A stretch of DNA of 64,000 nucleotides, taken from assembly GCA_004380135.1 (NCBI GenBank), contig QXCR01000101.1:49017-113016 (forward strand), in the 5' to 3' direction. A program made the position numbers and the translations under genes. Shown here in pieces: positions 22,171 through 33,711 of the stretch. The DNA comes from Stemphylium vesicarium. Taxonomy: Eukaryota; Ascomycota; Dothideomycetes; Pleosporales; Pleosporaceae. Below the pieces are notes generated by a model. That model did no database searches. It was not told the origin of the DNA and saw nothing but the letters and a program-made list of their open reading frames with translations. The stretch's first letter is position 1. Each line of letters begins with the position of its first letter.

Positions 22171-23950
22171 ATGTTGGGCCTTTCCAAAGTCGCTCTCCTC
22201 TATGTGTATGCAGCTGTGGTGTACGCAAAGACAGTTAGCTATGACTTCAGTGTCGGCTACGTGACGGTATGTCATGAACTCCCCTCGACTTGAAAGTCTT
22301 CACCTGGTTATGTGATACTAACTACATACAGGCTGCCCCTGATGGCTTCGAACGGCAGGTGATTGGCATAAACGGTCAATGGCCCATCCCAACCATGGAG
22401 TGCAATGTAGGCGACACGGTGGTTGTCACTGTTTACAACGATCTACCGGATCAGACTACATCGCTTCATTTCCACGGCATATGGCAAACAGGGACCCAAG
22501 TCAACGACGGCCCCAGTGGTATCACACAATGCCCGATTCGTCCCGGGCAATCTTACACCTACACCTTTGTCGCAAACCCGGCGGGAACGCATTGGTACCA
22601 CGCGCACGAGAAGGGGCAATATCCAGATGGTCTGCGCGGCAAGTTCATCGTTCATGACAGGGCTTGGGAGGAAAGTTTGGAGATCGACGACCAGTTGTAC
22701 CTTTCCATGTCTGATTGGTGAGTATATCGAATTTGATGCATCCACTCAAACTTACGGTTCACAGGTACCACCGCTCAATGCCAGACATGATCGACGACTA
22801 CATGAGTCCTGACAACACCAACGGCGACTTTGACTCGCCTGACTCGTTCCTCTTCAATGACACCAACACGCCTTTTGACCTTCGCTTACAAAAGGGCAAG
22901 AGATATCTACTCCGCATCGTTAACACTGCTGCTGTTGCCTGTGGCCAGTTCCATATTGACAATTACACGATGAGTGTCGTGGAAACCGATGGTGTACAAA
23001 TACAGCCCAAAGATGCAAACACGATTCTTCTTTGCGCTGGTCAAAGCTACGGTGTCATCGTCACAGGTCAAGAGGATCCCAAGGAAGCCTCTAACTGGGT
23101 TGCTAAGATGAGATCCGACATGTTAACGAGACCACCACCTTCCGACGACGCAAGCACCGTCATTGGAAAGCTAGTCTACGGCCTGATTGATGACATACTG
23201 AATGGCGATATTATCAACAAAGTCAACAAGAAGATCGATCCAAGCTGGAGGGCCACCGACATGCTAGATGATTTTTCTGTCAAGCCGCTGGACGGACAGA
23301 AGCTTCTTACACCCGTCGACAACAACATCGTGTTCACCACCAACCAAACGTACTTTGATGGCGTCGGTACGCGTACGCCCCTCAACGCGCAGCCATGGGT
23401 ACCGCCGCAAGTCCCTTCGCTTTACACTGCCTTAACAACCCACAGCACCGACCCCGCCACTTACGGTCCTGGAATCAACCCCTGGATAGTCACTTCGGGT
23501 GAGATTGTTCAAATCCACATGGAAAACCCGCACCAGTACCCCCACCCCATGCATCTCCACGGCCACATTTTCCAGATCGTCGCCAAAGGCGAGGGCGACT
23601 GGGACGGCGATGAAAGCATTCTACCCCAAGTTCCCTCGAAGCGCGACGGGTTGGTTGTTCCAGCGTACGGATACGCGGTCATTCGCTTCAAGGCCGACAA
23701 CCCCGGTGTGTGGTTCTTCCATTGCCACATCGATTTCCATCTCGTTGGAGGCATGGCCGCCACTATCATTGAGTCTCCAGAACGGATATCGGGATCGGTA
23801 CCAGCTGCTGGTAAGGCGCTCTGTGATGCCGGTGATTACAAGTCGAGCGGCAACTGCGCTGGTAAGAAGGGCGATATCTCGGCTTTGACTGCGAACGACA
23901 AGTGCAACAATGTATATAACACCAAGGTCAGGGGTGCTCGTATCTACTAG
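22171..23950 (+). CDS. Secreted multicopper oxidase (laccase/ferroxidase-like)
   Basis: Exons 22171-22266, 22332-22717 and 22765-23950 (introns 65 and 47 nt) give 555 residues. A signal peptide (MLGLSKVALLYVYAAVVYA) is followed by three cupredoxin domains. All four copper-ligand blocks are present: HFHGIWQ, HWYHAHEKGQ, HPMHLHGHIF and HCHIDFHLVGGM. The residue ten after the type-1 Cys is Met, which predicts a low-to-medium redox potential. There is no C-terminal membrane helix, so it is not a membrane-anchored Fet3; several N-glycosylation sequons occur (NYT, NQT). The enzyme oxidises phenols or metal ions with reduction of oxygen to water; which substrate is used cannot be said. Both introns lie in phase and remove in-frame stops. 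Confidence 0.93.
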
Positions 23951-24664
23951 AAGTACTGTGTGCATATCTTCGATATAGTAATACTTTAGTTCGACTAGTC
24001 TCTGGAGACGTGCGACAGTAGTCTGGTACATTCTCACGGCAATACAAATCTTATCTATCACCAATGCATCTTCCAATGACGAATTCAATCAGAACCCCCA
24101 CCATGGTTTGTAGTCAAATGTGTAGATCATTCGTTGACGCGTGTCCGGTACCTAGGTTTGCTAGAACGTGCAGCAGGGCATTGGCGGGGCAGCGTCGCGT
24201 GCTTCTTTTCTTGACGATCTATTTAAGCCCCGTCAGCCTTTACAACACATCATCGCATGTGATTCAATTCTAGTACTCGGTTCGAGGTATGACACCTTGA
24301 AAATCGCTGTTTCTCGACGCGTTGTTACTGCCGCGTCGCGAACACCACCACTATCGTGCAAGCATCCCTACAGACGGGTGCACTGTGCTTCCGACACGAA
24401 GATTCGAACACGATCAACATCTAGGCCGCTCCCCGCATCCACTTCCGAAATACCTGTGACGGCTTGGTTCGCCAAGTGCTTCTTCTGTGGCATGAGAAGG
24501 ACGGCTCGTTTCGCGGAATCGTTTCACCTCAGGCTTCACGATCATCTCGTGTTTCACGCGTTGCGTACCACAATATAACAGATATGAAGTTTTTAAAAAG
24601 AAGGAATCTCGCTGTTGAATGTGCAGCGCAATCTTCCACCATTCCGACAAGAATATTTACCATC
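23951..24664. other. Intergenic region, promoter of the SET-domain gene
   Basis: Follows the oxidase gene and precedes the SET gene. The open frame continues upstream to 24464, but the added 67 residues look non-coding in composition and are treated as 5' flank. Confidence 0.5.
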
Positions 24665-26014
24665 ATGAAGACCATTGTGAGTTTTAGCATTTTAGGAGGC
24701 GCCTTTGCGTTATCCAACGACAAGATCAACGCAGTCGGTCAACACCCACTCCTCGAACAAGCATGCCCATCAAACCACATCTTCCAGCACGGCGAATGCC
24801 TGCCTACAGCAAATGAATCTTCAAACGCAAAGGTCATTTTCCAATCCAACACATCGCATCCGGCGCAGAATCTCGATGAATCCCGAAACCTGGCCTCACA
24901 TACCAGCGGCTTTCCATGGACCTTTTGGCCAGAGTGCTTTTCGAATGAGAACACCACGGAACCATTCTGTGTCTTCAGCGACCAGAGTTTTGCCTCGGGA
25001 AGAGGCATATTCATCGTCACCACCGAAACCTTCGCATATGCCATGCGAAAAAAAGATGCTTTCAACCGCCCTGAGTTCCTATCACGGATGAACCAATACT
25101 CCAACCCACCATTCTACCAACACGACTTCCCCGGAAAAGGGCGAGGCCTAGTCGCAAACAAGACCCTACAGCGCGGCGATCAAATCTTCGCATCCACCCC
25201 CATCCTAATAACCGACCCAGACCTCTACTCGCTGTCCGATAGCGAGCGCCTCGCGTTGCTGCACCGCGGCGTCTCGACCCTGCCACCCACCTCTCGCGCG
25301 CTATTCTGGGAACTGATGGGACACTCGCAAGGCGACATAGTCGACGACCGAATCTTCACGAACAATTTCGAAGTCCACATTGACGGCATATCGCAATCGG
25401 CACTCTTCCCTGAAATCGCAATGCTGAACCACGACTGCAGACCCAACGCGGCCTACTTCTTCGACGAGCGCACATTGACGCATTACGTCCACGCCATCCG
25501 GGCCATCTACCCCGGCGAGGAAATCACAATAACTTATATTAACAACGAACACCCGCGGGAGAAGCGGATGCGCGTGTTGAACAAGAACTGGGGGTTTCGT
25601 TGCGCGTGCTCGGCGTGCACGGCGCATGCATCACTGGCCGCGGAGTCGGATGCTAGGCTCAAGGATATCGTGTCTCTTCAGGCTACTCTGAATGATTGGA
25701 CGGCGGAGTCGAGGGCGGAGCCTGCTATGGCGGATTTCCTAGTTAGTTTGTATCAGCAGGAACGGCTGGATGCTGGTTTGGCGACGGCGTATCAGCATGC
25801 CGCGGAGGTTTATAGCAGTTTTGGACGCAGGTGGGAGGCGATGAGGTATGCGAGGTTGAGTGTGGAGATGAGTATGTTGGATAAGGGGTGGGTGGATCGT
25901 GATGTTGCGGCTATGAAGAAGATGGTTAGGAATCCGGAGATGAGCTGGAGTTGGAGGAAGAGGGTTGGGGGCAAGAGTGGGAGATGTGGGTGTGGTGGTG
26001 GGCATGCGCATTAA
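24665..26014 (+). CDS. SET-domain protein (SMYD/SET5-like) with signal-peptide-like start
   Basis: Single exon, 449 residues from ATG 24665; an in-frame codon at 24464 would add 67 residues, but MKTIVSFSILGGAFALS is a better start and looks like a secretion signal. The N-terminal 140 residues hold Cys pairs (CPSNHIFQHGEC, CFSNENTTEPFC). The SET domain runs from about 155 to 295: GKGRGLVANKTLQRGDQIF, then MLNHDCRPNAAYFF (Asn255-His256 motif) and YPGEEITITYIN. A Cys-rich post-SET follows, RCACSACTA (about 312). The C-terminal 120 residues are helical. SET proteins methylate lysine using S-adenosylmethionine. With a signal peptide the target is uncertain; the cytosolic/nuclear family members methylate histones or other proteins. 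The last residues, GRCGCGGGHAH, are Cys/His/Gly-rich and could bind metal. Confidence 0.88.
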   Translation: MKTIVSFSILGGAFALSNDKINAVGQHPLLEQACPSNHIFQHGECLPTANESSNAKVIFQSNTSHPAQNLDESRNLASHTSGFPWTFWPECFSNENTTEPFCVFSDQSFASGRGIFIVTTETFAYAMRKKDAFNRPEFLSRMNQYSNPPFYQHDFPGKGRGLVANKTLQRGDQIFASTPILITDPDLYSLSDSERLALLHRGVSTLPPTSRALFWELMGHSQGDIVDDRIFTNNFEVHIDGISQSALFPEIAMLNHDCRPNAAYFFDERTLTHYVHAIRAIYPGEEITITYINNEHPREKRMRVLNKNWGFRCACSACTAHASLAAESDARLKDIVSLQATLNDWTAESRAEPAMADFLVSLYQQERLDAGLATAYQHAAEVYSSFGRRWEAMRYARLSVEMSMLDKGWVDRDVAAMKKMVRNPEMSWSWRKRVGGKSGRCGCGGGHAH

Positions 26015-26532
26015 TGGAATGTTGGACCGAATGGTGATGTGGATGTCGTTGTAGTTTTCACGGCGCAATTTGTTGCTCTTTGCTAGCTAGGTACGCCCCT
26101 CGTGGTAGAGGGCTAATGGGCCCCCACCAACTTTTGACGTGTAACATTACACTTGGATTGAATCACGACGTTTTTAAGCAAAAATCACGTGTAGTGTGCA
26201 TGTGCATAGTCTTCCAACTCAAGATGTGTCATGTGATGCAAAGAGCAGTATCCTCACAGCAGTAAGCATGCGCTGGAAATACAACTTAAACAAAAACCAT
26301 GACTAGTTCGAACATCGTCGTTTCATTGACAGGGGGATGCAGCACAGCTGAACGCTAGAAACCATGTAAAAGACGCCAAAAAAATCACCTTGCCCCAACC
26401 GCAACCAAAAAATGCAGCAGAACCTCATTTCGTCCGAGTAATTGATACCAATGCTGCCGTATACCCGCCCATTTCCTTCAATGCGGCCCGCGCGCCCAAA
26501 ACCTGCAATGCAAGCCTTTCTCTATGTCGTGT
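26015..26532. other. Convergent intergenic region
   Basis: 3' flanks of the SET gene and of the 861-residue unknown meet here. No coding frame of note. Confidence 0.5.
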
Positions 26533-29281
26533 CTAAGCCGGTCTAATGCCATTGAACAGACTTTCGAGACGCAGTTCATCAAGATCGCTTGACCATTCAG
26601 GCGTCTTGGGCAATGTAACCCTCCAGCCCCTGTCCTCCATTTCTTCGAGCAGCGTGGCGGTTTTGCGGTCGCCGTCATCAATGTCTGTGGCGCAAATGAC
26701 GAACGTGGTGAGATAAAACATGACGAATGGGTATTTGGAGTTTAGGAAATGTTGAATGTAGTATTGCCACGCGTTTGCGGAGGAAGGGCGGTCAAATGCT
26801 ATACGCAGGTCAGATTTTGTTGCAGCGCAAGTGTATGTAAGAAGGGCAGTGAGAACTTACGCATTGCGTTCCATCTGTATACATGGCCCTCCCATGTCGC
26901 GAAGTTGAGCCCACTCTTACCCAAGCTCTTGATTGCTGGCATGGGCCATGCGCAGTAGTGTGTTTGTATTGAGCCCTTTGCCATGATCGCATTCGGGTGC
27001 TTCTGCTTGTACTTTTCTACAAAGTCCCTCAGGCAACTGATGGGCGGGATGGGAAGTGATAGCGAGCGTCCGCTTTCGGAGACCGTGGTGCCAGTCTCAT
27101 ATGGGAAATAAAGATCAGGTGCACCATCGGCGGCTTGGACAATTACTGGGCGAGTTTGGGGCTCCTCATAATCTGACATTAGCGTGACAATACCGTAGCG
27201 TTCCATATCTTCTATCACGCGGCGGATGAAGCGATTGTCATCTCGGGAGATTTGTTGCGCGGTCATCTTCTTCTGCCTCGCGGCAAGGATCTTTCGATCC
27301 GGGTCGTAACATCTCCATCGATTGCCTTCGTGCTGTACTTCTCCTGGTGGTGGGTAACGCAATTCAGCTGTGCAGTCGATGTGAATCTCTTCTAAGAAGA
27401 TTTCTTGTACGGAGGGTGGGATAATTTCACGAATGACACGCTTCGCCATCTGGCGAGGGGAGGGGTCGCCGATGAGCATCATGAGCGTGTCCTGCACAAT
27501 ATCGATTAGTCGGAAGGGCAGTCCGACTTCTCGATCGATGATGATAAATTGCCAAGAATCGACAACGATTGGGTCGTACATTGTTGTCTTCCTCATGCGC
27601 AGATGGTTCTTGATCTCTTCGAGAGTCAGTGTTGTGCTGTAATCAACGTTTTCCAGTTCATCGAGGGTCATTGCTAAGCGATGGCGGCTAATGAAGAGAT
27701 CTGGTTCGGTAGGATGCACGGTAGCATCAGCATGGGTGCCCTCGTACACGACCAGGTACAGGGTTGAGGTCCGTTTTCGAAGTTCGTCCAAAAAGGCCTG
27801 TGTTAATGGATCGCCGATAGCCATCTGTCCACACAGATAGTTACGTGATTGTCTCTGAACCCATAAATGACCTTCCTGTCGGAGACCCACAGTGGATGTG
27901 AAGTCTCCTTTGCTAGTTGGTATAAAGCCCATGTACACGCCAGTTGGACATTCACTAAGGATGCTGCCCGGATCGTACCAATGGTCGTTGTACAACCGCA
28001 ACATCAGCAGCTTGCATATTGTTGTATAATCTTCGAAGTTCGAACAGATACTGGCAAGCGTCCAAGGTGTAAGCAAAGTCGGGAACCATCGGTAGCTGCG
28101 GCACGTTAGAGACATCTTTTGCAAGGCGATGTGATGTGTTCTTACAGGATATCCCAACACGGTTTGGTCATCTTCAACCCTTCAGTTGTGCTCGGTATGG
28201 TACCACCAAGCAGTTGAATTGTCTTGATGTCACCACCAGCCAGAGTTTGGGCACAGATCGCGACACGAAGGTATTGTACAGCATGTGGACGCCATGCCTT
28301 CTCAAAGTAATCGCAGTACTCTTCAAGCTGGCTAGCTTGGCATCCCATCAAGAAGTCGTCGATACACTTTGATCGAGTCGCATGTTCAAGAGCTGAGGCT
28401 TCGCTGTCGTTCAGTATCATGATCCGAAACCAGGCGCGGATGATGTCGGTGCCATTATCCACAACGACTTGGTCTTTCTGGTCAGACGAGCCATTTTGCT
28501 TGCGTGAATCGTCCAGGTCAGGAACAATACTGTACAGACGGCGAACACTGTCTGCGCAGAGGTCCTGGTAAAAGTGCTTTAGGACAAGAATCGTGCCGTC
28601 ATCCGGCATTCCTTGAAGGGAGTCCATGGGAATCCTGGGGTCTAGTGGCGATCGGAGAATCGTGATAGTCTCCCCTAGACTGACCCTATCAGGGTGCGGA
28701 GTGCCAGTATGTACGCCTGGAGTCTCTGGAGTCGGACCACGCTGCAGATTCTGCACTGTCTTGAGTTTTAGACAAGTCGACCCCAACAATGCTACGTGTT
28801 ACTCACTAAGTAAAGAGTCTGCAAGCCCTCGGACATCGGCTTCTAACTTTCCAAGCCATTTGATGTAGTCTTGGATGTCCCCGCCGCGAGGATAAAACCG
28901 ATCTCGGATCTGCCGTCTGAGGTCTACGGATTGGCGCAATTTCAGAACCTTTTGTTTCGCGACATCAAGGCTGAGCACCACGATCTTTTCTGCTTCTCTT
29001 TGAGTTTTACCCCATCGTGCGTTCAGGTCCCTCCATTCTTCATGGTGTCGATCGCACCACGGGTCGCTCGCTCCTGAAGGAAGCGCGACTCGGCACGCAC
29101 GTCCGTCCGTTTCAACCGCTTCACAGACCGCACCGAGGGTCGCCGGTGACTCTGGAATGTCACTCAAGCGAAGCAAGCGACGCGTGTTACCTCGAAACGC
29201 GGGTCGCTTCTCTTGTGAGCTGCTGATGCGCAGTTGTAAGCTCATGGTGGCGTGTGGAGGGTTTGCGATGAAGGCTGGCAA
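26533..29281 (-). CDS. Uncharacterised 861-residue protein with N-terminal Cys/His motif
   Basis: Four exons, 29281-28807, 28755-28146, 28095-26861 and 26798-26533, with introns of 51, 50 and 62 nt; every join keeps frame and gives 861 residues. I do not recognise the family. Near the N-terminus C53-x9-C63-x12-C76-x2-H79-H80 (from VCEAVETDG to WCDRHHEEW) resembles small zinc-binding motifs of the form C..dG..C...C..H. Helical, charged segments follow (ERKIVVL-type heptads around residues 95-150). The large middle part is mixed alpha/beta with many aromatic residues, no signal peptide and no membrane segment. ATG 29245 (MSLQLRISS) is an alternative start. Codon structure and clean introns support a real gene. 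Function unknown. Confidence 0.85.
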
Positions 29282-31355
29282 ACAAGGTGGAGGAGGGACT
29301 TCGGCCTAACATATCATTCTTTCGCTATCAAATCTTGGGCATCGGTTAACAATGCGCTGTCCATACTGTCGGTAAGGGTCCCTGCGGGGTCCACGGCTTT
29401 GCTACCAGGCGGTGCTGTTCAGTGCGGCACGGTTGACAGCAAAGTAAGCTCGATTCCATCGTGCACTTTCAGCCATGTCGTTTCATCGCTTAGAACAACG
29501 ATAGCGATTGGGCGATATGTGGAACAGAAACATTTCAATACCCAATCAAAATCAACTGCTTCGCTGCATCACAAGCATCGCATTGCGTCCAGGACTCGTG
29601 ACAAGGAAAGCGAACGGTAGAGGAAAGCGCCCCGCGCGGCAAACCACCAATCCCATCAAGAAAAACAGAAGCCAGCTGATCTTTAGCAGGATCTAAAGTC
29701 CTTCCAGGACCCTCCACCCGATGCAGCGTCTATCGGCCAGTCGTTTGCGGGCAGGGCAGTGCTCCCGTCCCGCGAAGCGCTCAGGCTGAAGTCAACGCAT
29801 ATGAGTGGTCGTATGCTGGATTTCCTGCTACTGTGCCTCACGCCGGCAAAGGGCCATGGCATCCTGGAATGCTATACGGAGGCGTCGACACCAGCCTCGT
29901 CATCCTTCTAACACCTCGGAATGGCAGGTATCGAAGTGAGCCGCGCGACTGTTTCGTCAATGCCACAACGTGTTTTTGAAGTTTCTCCTGGCACGGTGCA
30001 TGGCTCTCTTGGCAATGAGCCGAGTTTGTCAAGGTGCAGGAAGGCTTACGCCTTCAAGGGTCAACCGTCCAGTCATACGTGAGGCCTTATACGACGGGGA
30101 TCCGTGACAGCCTGGTAACACGTTCGCTGTGCTACCCTCTATCGTGACAGAACCAGCAGATTGGTGGGCTGGGTTAAACCCCATGGCGGCTAGAGGCAGC
30201 GCGTATGTACTGTGAAGGAGGGGCACTACGAGCCGTCACACGCCAGCCGAGCGGCCCGAGCAATCGACTGTGCCCTTCCTTCCGTCCAACATGAGATATT
30301 GTTGGAAGGCTTTGAGTGCGTATTGGTCCCAAAATATTTCGAAACGACTATACCGATGCTGTTACTGTTATTTTCTAGCCTCCGGATTTGCAAAAAAAGG
30401 GTGCGCCGCGCGGGGTGTGGATGCAAGTCATCAGGAACTGCGCCGCAGACTCGCATCGATTAGCCAATTTTCTGCCGGGGCCGGCACCCTTGTTGAGAGA
30501 GGATTTACGGGTGGAGCCTCAATATTCGTCTCCAACGATAAGTGGAAGGAGACAGCGCCTCTACTGCTAAGGTCACACGAGAATTGAGATTTCCACGTTC
30601 CGCGGGTTGTTCCCACCTTACGAGGAGGCTGGAGGAAAGATAGTTGGGAGGCTTACAGGCCAACAGCATCCGAAAGCGCCCGGGTTCAATGACACGCTGT
30701 TTCGTCGACATGCGCCCCAGGACGTCGAAGGCTCACGCAACACACGGGGATGGCTGTCGCCCGAGAAGGTGCGTCGAGTATTACGCCTCGTCCATTGTCT
30801 AGAGGCTGGCGCCATCTGCAAGCGAGCATCAAATCACGCTGCTTACCCAGGGGGTGGCACTACTCGTTCTTGTTGTTGGTGGTCTGGCAAGGTTGACACG
30901 AAGAACAACTTATCCGAAAGTGAGGTTGGCGATGTCCGATGAATAGCATACTGTTTCGTGTCGGCACCAGCTCCGTGCATGCGCACGCGCACGCGCACGT
31001 CATGCGAGTTCTATGAGCCCAAGCATGACGGAATCGCAGGGTCCATCTCCGATCTAACTTGTCGGCATTTGTTTACCCCACAATTCGGAATGCCAAATGC
31101 GGCCTGGTATAGCTATCACCCGAGGTCGAGCTGTGATGCGGATGGAAGGCATCTCGGTACGGCGGCGTTTGGACGCTTGGAATCCTCACCTGAGTGTGCT
31201 TTCCTTCCTTTCAATTGTTCGGTCCCCATTTCGGACTCTCAGCATTGCCTGGTCCTAGTGTTATATCATCTAGCACGACACCAATAGCTCCGTCTCTGCA
31301 CGCGCATCCCCGCGTTTCCCCACCCCGAACAGCGACACTGTAACATATCTACACA
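29282..31355. other. Divergent intergenic region, no gene seen
   Basis: Holds the promoters of the unknown gene (leftward) and the transhydrogenase gene (rightward). Open frames up to 122 codons overlap on both strands without any domain. An alternating purine-pyrimidine run with three GCGCAC units occurs at 30981-30998. Confidence 0.5.
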
Positions 31356-32840
31356 ATGGTCTTGTCTACAGCAATTCGTATAGCGCCCTCACGTGCCGCT
31401 CGCGCTCTCAACCTTCTCCGCACTGTCCAGTACACGCATCCTCCGTCATGTCCCTGCCATTCGAACCCAAACTATCATCAATCGCCTGCCACTGTCCAGC
31501 AGGCGCGCCGACACCTCGCAACGCCCCTCGACCAATTCCAACAAAAAGAATATGCATTCGAAATGGCTGCTTCTAGCATACGCTTCGGCCCAGGGTGTAC
31601 AAAAGAGGTTGGCATGGACTTCAAGAACATGGGCAGCAAGCGTGTCATGGTCGTCACAGACCCGAACGTGAGGAAGTTGGATGCAATGAAGCAGGTTGTG
31701 GAGGGACTAGAGAGAGAAGGCGTAACATATGAGATCTTCGACAAGGTCAGGGTAGAGCCCAAGGATCACAGCATAAAGGAGGCGATTGACTTCGCGAAGC
31801 CGTGGAGACCGGACGCCTTCTTGGCTGTTGGTGGTGGCAGTGTTATCGACACTGCCAAGCTCATGAATCTCTACACCACATTTCCCGAGGCAGAATTCCT
31901 AGACTTTGTAAACGCGCCGTTGGGCAAGGGCATGCCCATTCCGTCAAAGCTCTTCCCACTCATTGCAGTTCCGACTACTGCAGGAACTGGCTCTGAGACG
32001 ACTGGTACCGCAATCTTCGATCTGGTGTCCAAGCGCGCAAAGACCGGTATCGCGCATCGCAACTTGAAGCCCACGCTGGGCATAGTGGATCCGCTCAACA
32101 CACGTACCATGCCATCCGCCGTTCATGCATCTTCAGGTCTTGACGTGCTCTGCCACTCCCTTGAGTCGTGGACTGCGATACCGTACTACGAGCGCACTCC
32201 CCGTCCTACTAACCCCATCAACCGACCAGCATACCAGGGTGCAAACCCCATTTCCGACATCTTCTCTCTCAAGGCTTTGAAGGATACCGTCAAGTATCTG
32301 CCGCGTGCCGTCAAAGACCCCGATGATCATGAAGCGCAATCGCAGATGCTCTTGGCTGCAACACTTGCTGGTGTTGGTTTCGGCAATGCAGGTGTACATC
32401 TCTGCCACGGCATGTCATATCCTATCTCTGGTCAGAATCCAGGATACAAGCATGCTGGATACGATGTAGACCACACTATCATCCCGCATGGTGTCAGTGT
32501 TGCCGTAACCGCGCCGGCAGTATTCCGATTTACTGGAGCTTCAAACCCAGAGCGACATTTGGCTGCCGCAGAGGCGTTTGGTGTTGACATTTCAAACGTC
32601 AAAGCGGAGAGCGCTGGAGAGGTATTGGGTGAGGCATTGGCAGAATTCCTTATCAAGCTTGGCGATCAACCACGAGGGTTGAAGGCGCTGGGCTTTAGAA
32701 AAGAACATCTTGATCAGCTCGTGGAAGGTACAATCCCTCAAGCAAGAGTACTCATGTTGGCACCCAGTCTCGAAATGCAGAACATTGATGCGGAACGGGA
32801 GCAGCTGCGGGGATTGTTTGAGGATGCGATGGAATACTGA
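31356..32840 (+). CDS. Mitochondrial hydroxyacid-oxoacid transhydrogenase (iron-type alcohol dehydrogenase family)
   Basis: Single exon, 494 residues. The first 55 residues are rich in Arg, Ser, Ala and Pro with no acidic residue before the mature part (RIAPSRAARALNLL), a mitochondrial presequence. The rest is a group III iron-containing alcohol dehydrogenase closest to HOT/ADHFE1: GGGSVIDTAK (cofactor binding), VPTTAGTGSETTG, and metal ligands in GLDVLCHSLES, HLCHGMSYP and IIPHGVSVAV. The known reaction moves hydride from 4-hydroxybutyrate to 2-oxoglutarate, giving succinic semialdehyde and 2-hydroxyglutarate, with no net use of free NAD. Length and architecture match the family without gaps. 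The gene stands alone, with about 2 kb of upstream DNA. Confidence 0.95.
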   Translation: MVLSTAIRIAPSRAARALNLLRTVQYTHPPSCPCHSNPNYHQSPATVQQARRHLATPLDQFQQKEYAFEMAASSIRFGPGCTKEVGMDFKNMGSKRVMVVTDPNVRKLDAMKQVVEGLEREGVTYEIFDKVRVEPKDHSIKEAIDFAKPWRPDAFLAVGGGSVIDTAKLMNLYTTFPEAEFLDFVNAPLGKGMPIPSKLFPLIAVPTTAGTGSETTGTAIFDLVSKRAKTGIAHRNLKPTLGIVDPLNTRTMPSAVHASSGLDVLCHSLESWTAIPYYERTPRPTNPINRPAYQGANPISDIFSLKALKDTVKYLPRAVKDPDDHEAQSQMLLAATLAGVGFGNAGVHLCHGMSYPISGQNPGYKHAGYDVDHTIIPHGVSVAVTAPAVFRFTGASNPERHLAAAEAFGVDISNVKAESAGEVLGEALAEFLIKLGDQPRGLKALGFRKEHLDQLVEGTIPQARVLMLAPSLEMQNIDAEREQLRGLFEDAMEY

Positions 32841-33711
32841 TCTGCTCATTGACTCCATGTTGTTTGAATAGGAGACTTGTTCGTAAAAATACAAGTATTT
32901 GCGCAACAAGCCACGACAGCGGAGCCGCCTCCACGTTTGAGCCATGGTGTTGTGTGATTAGTGCCCCTGAACTCGAACGACAACCTGTTCGCCACGTGCA
33001 GCCCCAACTAACCTGAATGTTATCAAGTCGGATGTGTTGACAAATATCTATTTGCTCACACAAGGCGAATCTAACAAGGATCATCCTTCACTTCTTCCGT
33101 GGGTCCTTGATCATCGAATACCCGCACCATCTATGGGTATATGGAAGGCAAAGACTCGATACGCACTCATGCTGTGCAAGCTGCGATTTCCCACCAACAC
33201 TGCGGTGATCCCGGACATGTGTGGCCCAGTAAGATGCCTTGCCGCAGACTTGAAGCGACTGCCGCGCACTCTACGACCATGCATCTCTATGATCTCCTCA
33301 GGGATTGTGGCGCAGCGATCAGATGGCATGTCCTGGCGCAGATCTGGAACGATCCCGCGTTGATCTGGATGGAGGTCGACGGCGTTGACGTCATGGGTCC
33401 AGCCAAAACTCGACGAAGGCCTGCTTTTTCAGGCCGTGTATATGTCGATCTAGACTGGAGGGCAGTAGCTTAAATTAATCCTGAATCCCTCTATCTGGAC
33501 CCTGCTTTTTCGCTGAAATACAGTTTGCCCGTTCTCCGCTCCTTCGCACCGCATTGGCCCATTTCCACTTACCAGCGATCGCGAGCCCCGCCCTAACGGA
33601 CCGAAGACAGCTAGAGCACCGTGAAGCTTCACGATAACTTGACGCTTCCCCACGATCGCATCCACGTTGCACAACAGAAGTCAGCGAACCTGCATATTAC
33701 CTACACACAAA
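32841..33711. other. Intergenic region, promoter of the BAR-PH gene
   Basis: No supported gene; frames up to 110 codons overlap on both strands. The right end leads to a typical start context (ACACAAAATGTC). Confidence 0.5.

Noticed and set aside
14169..23950. Zn2Cys6 factor, RTA1 protein and multicopper oxidase as a secondary-metabolite cluster
   Set aside because: No backbone enzyme (PKS, NRPS, terpene cyclase) and gaps of 2-3 kb between the genes.
24464..24664. N-terminal extension of the SET-domain frame
   Set aside because: The added residues look like translated 5' flank, and the signal-peptide-like ATG at 24665 is a better start.
30981..30998. GCGCAC triplet repeat as a Z-DNA or regulatory element
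   Set aside because: Only three units and no positional relation to a promoter; could be chance.
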